This document shows positions 1 to 6,960 of a stretch of 8,925 bases of DNA, piece after piece. Source of the stretch: Verrucomicrobia bacterium 12-59-8 (GTDB lineage: Bacteria; Verrucomicrobiota; Verrucomicrobiae; Verrucomicrobiales; Verrucomicrobiaceae); contig NCCR01000229.1 in the NCBI GenBank assembly GCA_002279765.1, positions 1 through 8,925 of the forward strand. Reading direction: 5' to 3'. How positions within the stretch are numbered: the first letter of the stretch is position 1; each line of letters begins with the position of its first letter. The position numbers and the translations under genes are program-made. The notes beneath the pieces were generated by a model. The model was given only the letters and a program-made list of their open reading frames with translations. It was not told the DNA's origin and did no database searches.

Positions 1-1966
1 AATAGAAGCGCGCATCACGCCGCTTGCCGGCCTCGAATGCCTTCTGATACATCGCCAGGCCGCCTGCCGGATTGCGCGGGTGGCCATAGCCCGCCGCCAG
101 CAGATGCCCTTCCAGCAGCATCGCAGAAACGCTGCCATGCTCCGCAAGCTGATGCACCGGCTCCGCCCACGTCACATCCAGCCATTTGCCATCCATGAAC
201 AACTGCCGCGCCATGCGATCACACAGTTTGTCCGCAAACGGCTGCCAAAAAGTCTCCTTGGGAAATTCATACACGGCGTTCAGCACCACACTCAGCGCTG
301 GCTTGAAATCCTGCGTCGCCTCCAGCCCGCGCATCTGCTCCAAAATCTCCAGCCGCGATTCCTCAATCTGCTCCGCATGCGTGAAGGCAGGCTTCAGCTC
401 ACGCAACGACGTGGCGCTCACAAACTGCTCCTTCCCCGGCAGCAGTTCACTCACCTCAATCTTGTCGCTCGCATCCGTAATCCGCCACCTGTCCTCCACA
501 TCACGCTGCACCGAGCACGTGACCACACCCTTGCCACGCGCGATCCGCTCACCGCGCTGCACCTCGAATTGAAACGGCTGCGAAACCTTGATGAGATCAA
601 ACGTCTCCACCTCCGCCGACGCTCCCGCCGCCACACTGATGCGCCGCAACGGCCAGCGCGCGCGCATTTCCTCCTCCAGCCGCAGCAGCACCTCCATCGG
701 CGGATGCTCCAGCATGAAAAATTTTCCCTGCCCCGCCGCCACATGATCCAGCAGCGTCGCCACAGACACCTCGTTCCACGACCGCACATACGCCGCCACG
801 CGATCCAGCGCCGCATGCTTCGCCGAGAGCTTCGCCACCGCGCGCTTGTCTCCGGCAACCCGCGCTTTTTCAAACGCCGCCAGTGCCAGCTTGATGTCAG
901 GCTCCGTGCCATTGCCGTACTCGTAGCGTTCCCCCAGCGGCATCCACGCCGATTTCTCCCCGAGTTGCGTCGCCATCTGCAGTTGCTTGAACGCAGCCTC
1001 CGTGTACCGCCCCGGATTTTCCGGATCATCGACCACGCTCACAAAATCACGCAAAGCCTCTCGCCGGCCACCGACGACCGCTTGCTGCAGCAGTTCCACC
1101 ACTTCCTCTCCGAACTCATCCGAATCACGCAGAGCCATCCCCAGCAGATGCATCGCCGCCAGATTGCCCTCTTCAGCCAGCGGCATCAATATCTGCGCCG
1201 CCATCTGCGGTGCCCCTGCCCGCATCAGATCTTCACACGCGCGAATCTTCGCCTCAGGTGTCAACACAGGAGCAGCAGCCGCAGGCTTCGCCGCCACAGG
1301 CGGCTTCTCTTCAGAGAGCCGGTCCAGATGGTGCGGCCAGTAAATCACTCCCGCAATCATCGCCGCACACAGCAGCAGCCCCATCAGCAACAGTGCCGAC
1401 GATTCCTCTTCATCTTTCGCCGGTTTTGTTTCCACCGGCTCCACGCTCGGCGGCGGCAGGCGGGCAGGTGGCAGAGCCACGGCAGCCGTCACTTCTGGCG
1501 CGGTAGCCGTCGTCAAAATCACCTCCCCCACCCGCTCTCCCGCACGTGGTTTCAAAGTGATCGGCTTCAGCAAATACCCACGTCGGCTCGGTCGTGTCCC
1601 CGCCGCTGCCTCATCGGCTCCATTTCCATTCCCAGCCACCGCCGTCTCCGGCAACGGCGCTTCCACCTCCTCGGCCAGATCCACGTCAAAGACCTCGCCG
1701 CCAATGCCAAACTTGAACGGCACATTCACCTCCAGCTCGCTCGAAGTCACGCCATTCACCGAGAACTGCGCCGCCGCATACACACCGATGATCTGGAACG
1801 TCCGCTCCCCGGTCCGATACATCACACAGTGCCTCGGCAGAATGCCGATCCCCTCAAACGTGACATCACAGTCCGGGCCGCAGCCAAGCGTGAGCGACCC
1901 ATGCAACGGGCATGCGATACGATGCTCGTCGTCTTGAGTGCGCAATGTCAGAACCGTCTTGGCCAT
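1..1966 (-). CDS. FHA-like / single-TM / Sel1-repeat membrane protein (3' end outside window)
   Basis: The minus-strand frame is open from ATG at 1966 to the left edge, giving 655 residues with no stop, so the C-terminus is missing. An in-frame TAG 15-17 bases upstream limits the start to this ATG; no clear Shine-Dalgarno precedes it. Residues about 5-95 resemble a forkhead-associated (FHA) fold: a strand-rich segment with LTLGCGPDCDV near 25-35, a PRHC motif at 44-47 and VNGV near 70. Residues 105-190 are a Pro/Ala/Glu-rich linker. A hydrophobic helix at about 190-209 is the membrane anchor. After it come Sel1-like (TPR-type) helical repeats at about 236-280, 321-380 and 596-655, with typical segments such as PLAEEGNLAAMHLLGMAL. 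Residues 390-590 are not recognised. FHA domains usually bind phosphothreonine and Sel1 repeats are protein scaffolds, so an adaptor role at the inner face of the membrane is an inference. The gene follows the DUF4175 gene by 66 bases and may be its operon partner. Confidence 0.85.
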   Translation of the reverse strand, partial: MAKTVLTLRTQDDEHRIACPLHGSLTLGCGPDCDVTFEGIGILPRHCVMYRTGERTFQIIGVYAAAQFSVNGVTSSELEVNVPFKFGIGGEVFDVDLAEEVEAPLPETAVAGNGNGADEAAAGTRPSRRGYLLKPITLKPRAGERVGEVILTTATAPEVTAAVALPPARLPPPSVEPVETKPAKDEEESSALLLMGLLLCAAMIAGVIYWPHHLDRLSEEKPPVAAKPAAAAPVLTPEAKIRACEDLMRAGAPQMAAQILMPLAEEGNLAAMHLLGMALRDSDEFGEEVVELLQQAVVGGRREALRDFVSVVDDPENPGRYTEAAFKQLQMATQLGEKSAWMPLGERYEYGNGTEPDIKLALAAFEKARVAGDKRAVAKLSAKHAALDRVAAYVRSWNEVSVATLLDHVAAGQGKFFMLEHPPMEVLLRLEEEMRARWPLRRISVAAGASAEVETFDLIKVSQPFQFEVQRGERIARGKGVVTCSVQRDVEDRWRITDASDKIEVSELLPGKEQFVSATSLRELKPAFTHAEQIEESRLEILEQMRGLEATQDFKPALSVVLNAVYEFPKETFWQPFADKLCDRMARQLFMDGKWLDVTWAEPVHQLAEHGSVSAMLLEGHLLAAGYGHPRNPAGGLAMYQKAFEAGKRRDARFY

Positions 1967-2032
1967 TGCCGCAGTATGCTAAACAACTCTTTAGCGTCGA
2001 GTCTCCATTCAGTTAAAGAATCTCGGACATCC
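1967..2032 (-). promoter_or_regulatory. Intergenic gap with a weak possible sigma70-like promoter
   Basis: This 66-base gap is the longest non-coding stretch in the window. Read on the minus strand it holds TTAACT (2016-2011) and TAAAGA (1993-1988) separated by 17 bases, matching the TTGACA/TATAAT consensus at four and three positions. Such a promoter would start transcription only about 15 bases before the ATG at 1966. The match is weak and could be chance. No stem-loop with a T-run was seen, so read-through from the DUF4175 gene is at least as likely. Confidence 0.15.
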
Positions 2033-5000
2033 TTACTTTCCAGCTCCCAGTTCCTGATAGTACCGCTTCACCAGATCGCGGAACTCCGCAGGCACCGGAT
2101 CACGATCCACCGGCGCCAGATTCTTCCCCGCATCCTTCTTCGAAAGCTCCTCCACCACCCGATCCCGCAGCTCAATCAGCGGCTGCGTGATGCGTGCGTT
2201 CATATGCGCGACCTGCGGAGCCTCATTGCTGCGTTTGAGATCGATGCGCAGCGACCGCGCACGATCCAGCACCTTCGCCGCTTCATTGCGCAGCTCCGGA
2301 TTATCCAGAAGTTCCTCCACGTTGCGCAGGCGATCACTCCACTGATCATACCCATTGCCCGTGAAGACCCCACTGTCCGGCTGCTCCTTGCTGTCATCAA
2401 AAAACAGCGCCTCAGGAACCGCTCCCCCATGGATCGGTGCCACATGGCGGTCATTGTCCGAATCACGATCCGTGGTAGGCCCACCCACAATCTGGTTGCC
2501 ACGATTCACTCCATTACGCGGTGACCCGCTGCGCGTCTGTCCATTGCGCGGTTGGGTAGGATCATTCGCATCCGCAGTCTGGGCCTGTCCTTCGCCAGGT
2601 CCCTGTCCTCCCGGCTGATTGCCAGGCTTCTCACCTTCCCCCGGCTGTGTAGGCGCATCGCCATTCTCCGCCTGCTGCGGCATCCCCTGACCTTTGCCTT
2701 CGGAGCCAGGCTGACCCCCACCCTTGCCCGGCTGCTCTCCAGGTTGCTTGCCTTCAGCTTGCTCCTGGCCCTTCCCCTGACCTTTGCCTTCGGCGCCCGG
2801 CTGTTGGCCATCCTTCCCCTCACCCGGCTGCTTGCCTTGCCCCGGCTTCTGGCCTTCGCCATTCTCCGCCGTCTGCGCATCCTTGCCTTCGCCCTTGCCA
2901 TCTTTACCTTCCTTGCCTTCGCCGGGCTTCTCACCTTGGCCGGCCATCTTGAGATCTTGCGACTCTCCCTGCCCGTCCTTGCCTTGCCGGACTTCACCGG
3001 GCTTCTCGCCTTTCTCAGCGCTCTTGCCATCCTTCGACTGACCTTCCCCATCCTTGCCCGCCTGCTGACCTTTCTCAGCGCTCTTCGCATCCTGCGCTTG
3101 TCCTTGGCCATCTTTGCCCTTTTTGCCTTCGCCAGGTTGTTGACCTTTCTCACCCGCTTTCGGATCCGCAGCATTCGCCGTCTTCTGCCCTTCCGGCTCC
3201 TTCCCCGCAGCTTCCTGCGCCTGCGCTTCTTTGATCAGTTTATCCAGCTCGTTCTTCGCCACGCGCAAAGCCTCGCTCTCACTGCCAAGCACACTCTCCG
3301 CAGCCTTCTCCACGCCCTTCCGCAGCTCCTCCACCGCATTCGCCGCCTTGCGCTCAGCATCTTTGGCCTCGGCCTGCGAGCCATAGCGAAGCTGGTCACG
3401 CGCCTCCTGCAGATTCTCCTCCAAAGCACTCGTCTGCGCCTTGCGCACCGCATCGTAAAGATTGCGATGCAGCAGCGGTTCGCTCTCCTCCGCCTGCTCG
3501 CTGAGCTGGCGCATGCTGTTGAGCAGTTTCCCCACCTTCTCCTGCTGCTCGCCCATCTGCCGGCTCTGCGCCGCGTTCTGCATGTTCTTCTCGATGTCTG
3601 ACGCCGCCTCCTTCTGGCTTTCGAGCGCCTCCCCAATCTTCTTCTCCGCCTCCGCAGCCTCGCGCGCCTGCTGCCGGATCTGCTTCACCTCCTCCGCAAA
3701 TTTCTTCGAAGTCTTCTGCCGAAAATCCTCCTGCATTTTTTCCAGCTCACGCTGCGCCCGCGTCGCTGAATTGGCCGCATCCGCCAGCTTCTCTTCCTTG
3801 AGCTGCTCAGCGGCTTCCCTCACCTTCTCGCGCGTTTGTTCCAGCTGCTCCTTGGCCTCTGCCATGTTCTGCGCGTTCTCCGGCTTGTCCATGCGCTCCT
3901 TGAGATCATCAAGATCGCTCAGCAGTTGCTCCTGCTCCGCCTGTAGGCGCTTGAGCTGGTTGTCCAGCTCCTCCTTCTCTTCCTCCGTCTTTGCCTTGGC
4001 CATCTGGTTTTGCAGCTCCTTGATCTTCTCCGCCAGCGCCTCCTGCCGCCTCGCCAGTTCCTTCAGCCGGTTCAGCACCTGCAAATTCTCCTGTTGCTCC
4101 GCAGTCTGCTCCTCAGTGGCGGCCTTCTCCTCTTCATAACGCTGCTCCTTCTGCTTCAGCTCCAGATCCATGATCTGGTTCTCGTTCGCCTGCTGCGGCT
4201 CACCCGGCGGGCTGTCCATCTGCATCACCTGATGTTCCCGGCTCTGCGCACGGTGCAGCCATTCCAGCGCCGTCTGCTCAAAAGTCAGCGCCTGATTGAG
4301 CGGCGATCTCTTCTTCTCTTCCTCAGCCTGCTGCAGCGGCCCCTGCGCATCCTTCAGGCTCTTCCACGCTTCAGTCAGCGCCTGCTTCACTTCCGCATCC
4401 TCGGCTTCCTCCATCGCCTCTTTCACCTTCTCCATGACGATGCCCACCGATTGATGCACCACATCAATGTCCGGCACAGCAGCCTCGATGGTACGCCCCG
4501 CATTGGTGTCCCGGACAATCTTCCACGTCGCGTTGACCAGTTGCTTCACCAGCTCCAACAGCTTGTCGCTCTGCGCCTTGCCAGGTGGAGCGGGAGGCGC
4601 CTCCATTTCACGGAAGATGTCTTCAAAGTGGCGCACATCCGCAAAAAACATGTCGCTCATGTTGCGCCGCACCTCACCCTTCGGCCCGGTGTCCTCCGCC
4701 CAGACATAATAGCTCACCAGTTGGCGCGGCTCGGCCTTTTCCTTTTCCAGCGCCAGCTCAGCCCGCACCTCCTGCTTCTTCAGCGGCGCGGTCACCGCAT
4801 GCTTGAAGAGAATCTCCTTGCTGTTGCCATTGATGCTGAAGACCGCGCCCGATTTCGTCACCCCCAGATCATCCGAAACCTTCGCCTCCACCGGCAGTTC
4901 CTGAATGCTCGATACTTGCAAATCCCGCTTCGGAAACACCACCTCAATCTTCGCCAGTTGATTCGACTGCACCGTCACCGTAAACCACGGCGGATTCTTG

Positions 5001-6166
5001 TTCCCACGCTCCGCCTCATCCACCAGATGCAGCCGATACCTCTGCGTCTTCTCCGCCATTATGATCCCTTCCAGCACCGTGGCGTCAGCAGCAGATGGCG
5101 TGAGCGCAATCACACTTTTGTCTTCACCAAAAAGTTCCGCCGCCGTCAGGTGCGGCACAAAGGGCGAAGCATTCTTGCTCGCAGTCATAAGCGGCTTGTT
5201 CACCTTGATCCTCCACACGATTTTTGAGCCTTCCATTGCACTGACCTTCTGCGTGTTCTTCGTCTCCTTGACCGGCAGTTTCGTGTACTCCGGCGGCGTC
5301 ACCATCACATCACTGCGCACCAGCGCGGGAAAGTCGAACACCGAGATCGTGTGCATCTGCGATTTCTGCCCGGCAAACTCCACGTGGTATTTCGTACCAC
5401 GCTCCACCTTGCTGATCATCCCGCCATACACCTGCTCATCCACCGTCAGGCGCATCGGCAGCCGCTGGCGCTCCTTGCCATCCACCTCAGAAACAACCAG
5501 CGTCGCATCCGCCGGCACCGGCCCGTTGAAACGCGCTTCAATGATCAGGCGGGAGTTTCGTTCAACCTCGGCATCTCCCGGAGTCAGCGTTGCTTTAAAC
5601 TCAGTGGGCTTGGCCTGTTCATCAGTCTGACTTTTGGCGACGCCACCTGCCGGATTTTGTTTCATGTCCACGAGCAGAAAGGCCATGCTCGTGATAAAAA
5701 AAGTCGCCATGGCAAGCACCGCCATCACGCCCGCACGGCGTACAGGCTTCTGGGCAACCGTCACCGGCCAGTTCTGCGTGGCGGCATGGGCCAGCGCACG
5801 ATCAATCAGCCGTTCATGCAGGAACCCGACGGGAGCGTCAGCCTCGGGTTCATGCTCAATGGCGGTCAGCAGCAACGCATTGAGCGAGGGATGCTTCTGC
5901 TCAATCACACGCGCGATGTCATGATCGCTCCAGATATTCCGTCTCCCTTTCACCCACGCAATCAAGACCAGCACGCCAAACCCCAGCAGCGACCAGCGGT
6001 CAATCCGCTTTGAGACATGAACTCCATTAAGAGCGGCGAGCAGAAAGCTCCCCTGCACCAAAATGCCAATCGCGAAAGCTGCGGAGAGATGGCGCATGAG
6101 ACGCGCACTGCGCAACCCTTCGCGAACTTCAGCAATCCGGGCTTCAAGAATGGTGCGTGCGATCAT
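2033..6166 (-). CDS. DUF4175-type membrane protein with long coiled coil and repeat linker
   Basis: This 1377-residue protein starts at ATG 6166, 12 bases after the preceding stop, with no evident Shine-Dalgarno; translational coupling is plausible. Three hydrophobic helices lie at about 28-47, 58-73 and 145-166, the arrangement of the DUF4175 family. Residues about 185-535 are beta-rich and probably extracytoplasmic, with immunoglobulin-like character and the segment DVMVTPPEYTKLPVKET. Residues about 545-990 are a highly charged Glu/Lys/Gln/Ala coiled coil, densest from about 660. Residues about 990-1205 are a Gly/Gln/Lys/Glu/Pro low-complexity region containing 25-residue tandem repeats. 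Residues about 1233-1377 form a conserved helical C-terminus (YDQWSDRLRNVEELLDNPEL, then DRDPVPAEF and LVKRYYQELG), a signature I associate with Planctomycetota and Verrucomicrobiota members. The family has no established biochemical activity. Its place behind DUF58 and BatA/VWA genes suggests it is the long envelope component of that complex. Family assignment is by recognition of architecture and motifs, not by a search. Confidence 0.87.
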   Translation of the reverse strand: MIARTILEARIAEVREGLRSARLMRHLSAAFAIGILVQGSFLLAALNGVHVSKRIDRWSLLGFGVLVLIAWVKGRRNIWSDHDIARVIEQKHPSLNALLLTAIEHEPEADAPVGFLHERLIDRALAHAATQNWPVTVAQKPVRRAGVMAVLAMATFFITSMAFLLVDMKQNPAGGVAKSQTDEQAKPTEFKATLTPGDAEVERNSRLIIEARFNGPVPADATLVVSEVDGKERQRLPMRLTVDEQVYGGMISKVERGTKYHVEFAGQKSQMHTISVFDFPALVRSDVMVTPPEYTKLPVKETKNTQKVSAMEGSKIVWRIKVNKPLMTASKNASPFVPHLTAAELFGEDKSVIALTPSAADATVLEGIIMAEKTQRYRLHLVDEAERGNKNPPWFTVTVQSNQLAKIEVVFPKRDLQVSSIQELPVEAKVSDDLGVTKSGAVFSINGNSKEILFKHAVTAPLKKQEVRAELALEKEKAEPRQLVSYYVWAEDTGPKGEVRRNMSDMFFADVRHFEDIFREMEAPPAPPGKAQSDKLLELVKQLVNATWKIVRDTNAGRTIEAAVPDIDVVHQSVGIVMEKVKEAMEEAEDAEVKQALTEAWKSLKDAQGPLQQAEEEKKRSPLNQALTFEQTALEWLHRAQSREHQVMQMDSPPGEPQQANENQIMDLELKQKEQRYEEEKAATEEQTAEQQENLQVLNRLKELARRQEALAEKIKELQNQMAKAKTEEEKEELDNQLKRLQAEQEQLLSDLDDLKERMDKPENAQNMAEAKEQLEQTREKVREAAEQLKEEKLADAANSATRAQRELEKMQEDFRQKTSKKFAEEVKQIRQQAREAAEAEKKIGEALESQKEAASDIEKNMQNAAQSRQMGEQQEKVGKLLNSMRQLSEQAEESEPLLHRNLYDAVRKAQTSALEENLQEARDQLRYGSQAEAKDAERKAANAVEELRKGVEKAAESVLGSESEALRVAKNELDKLIKEAQAQEAAGKEPEGQKTANAADPKAGEKGQQPGEGKKGKDGQGQAQDAKSAEKGQQAGKDGEGQSKDGKSAEKGEKPGEVRQGKDGQGESQDLKMAGQGEKPGEGKEGKDGKGEGKDAQTAENGEGQKPGQGKQPGEGKDGQQPGAEGKGQGKGQEQAEGKQPGEQPGKGGGQPGSEGKGQGMPQQAENGDAPTQPGEGEKPGNQPGGQGPGEGQAQTADANDPTQPRNGQTRSGSPRNGVNRGNQIVGGPTTDRDSDNDRHVAPIHGGAVPEALFFDDSKEQPDSGVFTGNGYDQWSDRLRNVEELLDNPELRNEAAKVLDRARSLRIDLKRSNEAPQVAHMNARITQPLIELRDRVVEELSKKDAGKNLAPVDRDPVPAEFRDLVKRYYQELGAGK
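2566..2866 (-). repeat. PGE/EGKGQG-type low-complexity repeat inside the DUF4175 gene
   Basis: This stretch encodes an irregular Gly/Gln/Pro/Glu/Lys-rich segment that continues the more regular tandem repeats next to it. It contains repeated PGE, GKGQG and QPG words. An identical 21-base block occurs at 2683-2703 and 2773-2793, exactly 90 bases apart, so 30 residues apart in frame, and similar sequence flanks both copies. This fits in-frame duplication within a disordered linker. No Cys and almost no hydrophobic residues are present. Confidence 0.75.
2867..3151 (-). repeat. Four tandem imperfect 75-base (25-residue) repeats in the DUF4175 gene
   Basis: Protein residues 1006-1100 divide into four consecutive units: 3151-3077 (25 residues), 3076-3017 (20 residues), 3016-2942 (25) and 2941-2867 (25). 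The consensus is roughly EKGxxPGEGxxGKDGxGxxxDxxxA. The second unit lacks five residues in the middle, an in-frame loss of 15 bases. The units are rich in Gly, Lys, Gln and Glu, lack aromatic residues, and should be disordered. All length changes keep the reading frame, which supports a translated, selected region. Confidence 0.85.
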
Positions 6167-6178
6167 GATCGGATTTAA

Positions 6179-6958
6179 TTACGCGGTTTGCAGGGCGGTC
6201 TGTCTTGCGCGGCCAGCATACCACGTTTCGAGCACAAGAACGGCCAAAAGCACCAGAAGAACATACCACCACGACTGCTGCCGCTGCTCCGTGTCAGTCG
6301 CCGTGAGCCGCTGGTCGGTGCTTTCCCCGCCCGCAGCCCCAGCGGCACCGCTCGCCAGCTTGATTCCATATTCTGCCAGTTTCTGCGAAGCCAGCGGCAG
6401 CACCCGCCCCTCATCCGGCGGTAAATTGACCGCGAGAATCCGCGTGTGCGAATCACTCTGCACCTTGTAAAGCCCCACCTGCGCCGCAGTGAAACCTTCC
6501 CCCGCTCTAAGGCTGCGCGCCTTGCCATCCGGCTCCGTGATCGTATGCGCAGACGTCGCATCAAGCGGCAGCGCTTCTCCCACCAGCAGCGTCGCCGCAG
6601 GATCATGGCTGAACCCTGCCGCTGCCAGCCACCCATACAGCAGCGGCACAAACTTCGTGCTGAGCGCAAACTGACTGTCCCCTGGATGCCACCCGGAAGC
6701 CATGACAATAAGTGTCCCCTTCCCGATGCGTGCGCTGATGATCGCAGGCTGCCCATTGTCAAAACTCGCCAGCGTTTCGAGATTGTTTCCCGCCTCCTTG
6801 ATCTCGATCTGCCGATGCTTCCAAAACCGCAGCTTCGTGAAGTCGCGCAGTTTGGGATCCGCAAAAGGCTTGAGCAGCGGATGCTCGATTTTGACATCCG
6901 CCAGCATTCGATAGTCGTCATTCGCGTCCCCGTCCTTGATGGAGAAACCCACCCGCAC
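6179..6958 (-). CDS. C-terminal part of the split BatA/VWA protein (amidotransferase-like segment plus TM)
   Basis: This 259-residue ORF lies in the +1 frame relative to the preceding ORF and overlaps it by 41 bases. The first available start is GTG at 6958; ATG at 6907 (residue 18) is an alternative. Neither has a clear Shine-Dalgarno. Residues about 15-110 carry a pattern I know from the C-terminal half of intact BatA/VWA proteins: LADVKIEHPLLKPFADP, then FTKLRFWKHR, then GTLIVMASGWHPGDSQFALS and KFVPLLYGWL. This is a class I glutamine-amidotransferase-like fold, and no catalytic Cys is visible. Residues 120-205 look beta-rich. A hydrophobic helix at about 230-246 is followed by AGRARQ, the usual final membrane anchor. 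It has no N-terminal membrane helix or VWA domain of its own. It is most likely the detached end of the gene at 6918-8141. The DUF4175 gene starts 12 bases after its stop. Confidence 0.7.
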   Translation of the reverse strand: MRVGFSIKDGDANDDYRMLADVKIEHPLLKPFADPKLRDFTKLRFWKHRQIEIKEAGNNLETLASFDNGQPAIISARIGKGTLIVMASGWHPGDSQFALSTKFVPLLYGWLAAAGFSHDPAATLLVGEALPLDATSAHTITEPDGKARSLRAGEGFTAAQVGLYKVQSDSHTRILAVNLPPDEGRVLPLASQKLAEYGIKLASGAAGAAGGESTDQRLTATDTEQRQQSWWYVLLVLLAVLVLETWYAGRARQTALQTA

Positions 6959-6960
6959 TC
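6905..6960 (-). other. Frameshift junction between the two halves of the BatA/VWA gene
   Basis: The upstream frame reads LRDFVSAGGF, then a short tail of HQGRGRE, and stops at TGA 6918-6920. The +1 frame reads GFSIKDGDANDDYRMLADV and continues the family sequence. Rejoining the protein needs one base skipped or removed somewhere in the overlap 6918-6958. Only about a dozen residues then separate the GG turn from the YRMLADV strand. From memory, intact homologues have several tens of residues there, so a deletion of non-triplet length fits better than a single-base change. A read or assembly error remains possible. Confidence 0.6.

Noticed and set aside
80..2524. An 814-codon open frame on the plus strand, crossing two minus-strand genes
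   Set aside because: The product is Arg/His/Gln/Leu-rich with no domain, spans the end of one gene and most of another, and runs through the gap between them. The minus-strand frames encode recognisable proteins over the same bases. It is a by-product of GC-rich codon use.
2867..3151. CRISPR array or regulatory DNA repeat
   Set aside because: The units are imperfect, adjoin without spacers, keep the reading frame and fall inside an intact gene. They are protein-coding repeats.
2552..5227. Long plus-strand open frames (2552-3601, 4010-5227) with hydrophobic or Leu-rich products
   Set aside because: They are antisense to the coiled coil and repeat linker of the DUF4175 gene. Antisense of Glu/Lys/Gln-rich codons naturally gives Leu/Phe-rich pseudo-membrane sequence, and the periodicity is inherited from the real gene.
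6915..6935. Programmed +1 frameshift of the prfB (RF2) type at the GAA-TGA-C end of the BatA/VWA ORF
   Set aside because: A +1 slip at this TGA C would indeed enter the correct frame, and a purine-rich AGGACGGGG lies upstream. But GAA cannot re-pair well in the +1 frame as CUU does in prfB, the spacing is wrong, and the short linker suggests lost sequence. A mutation is the simpler explanation.
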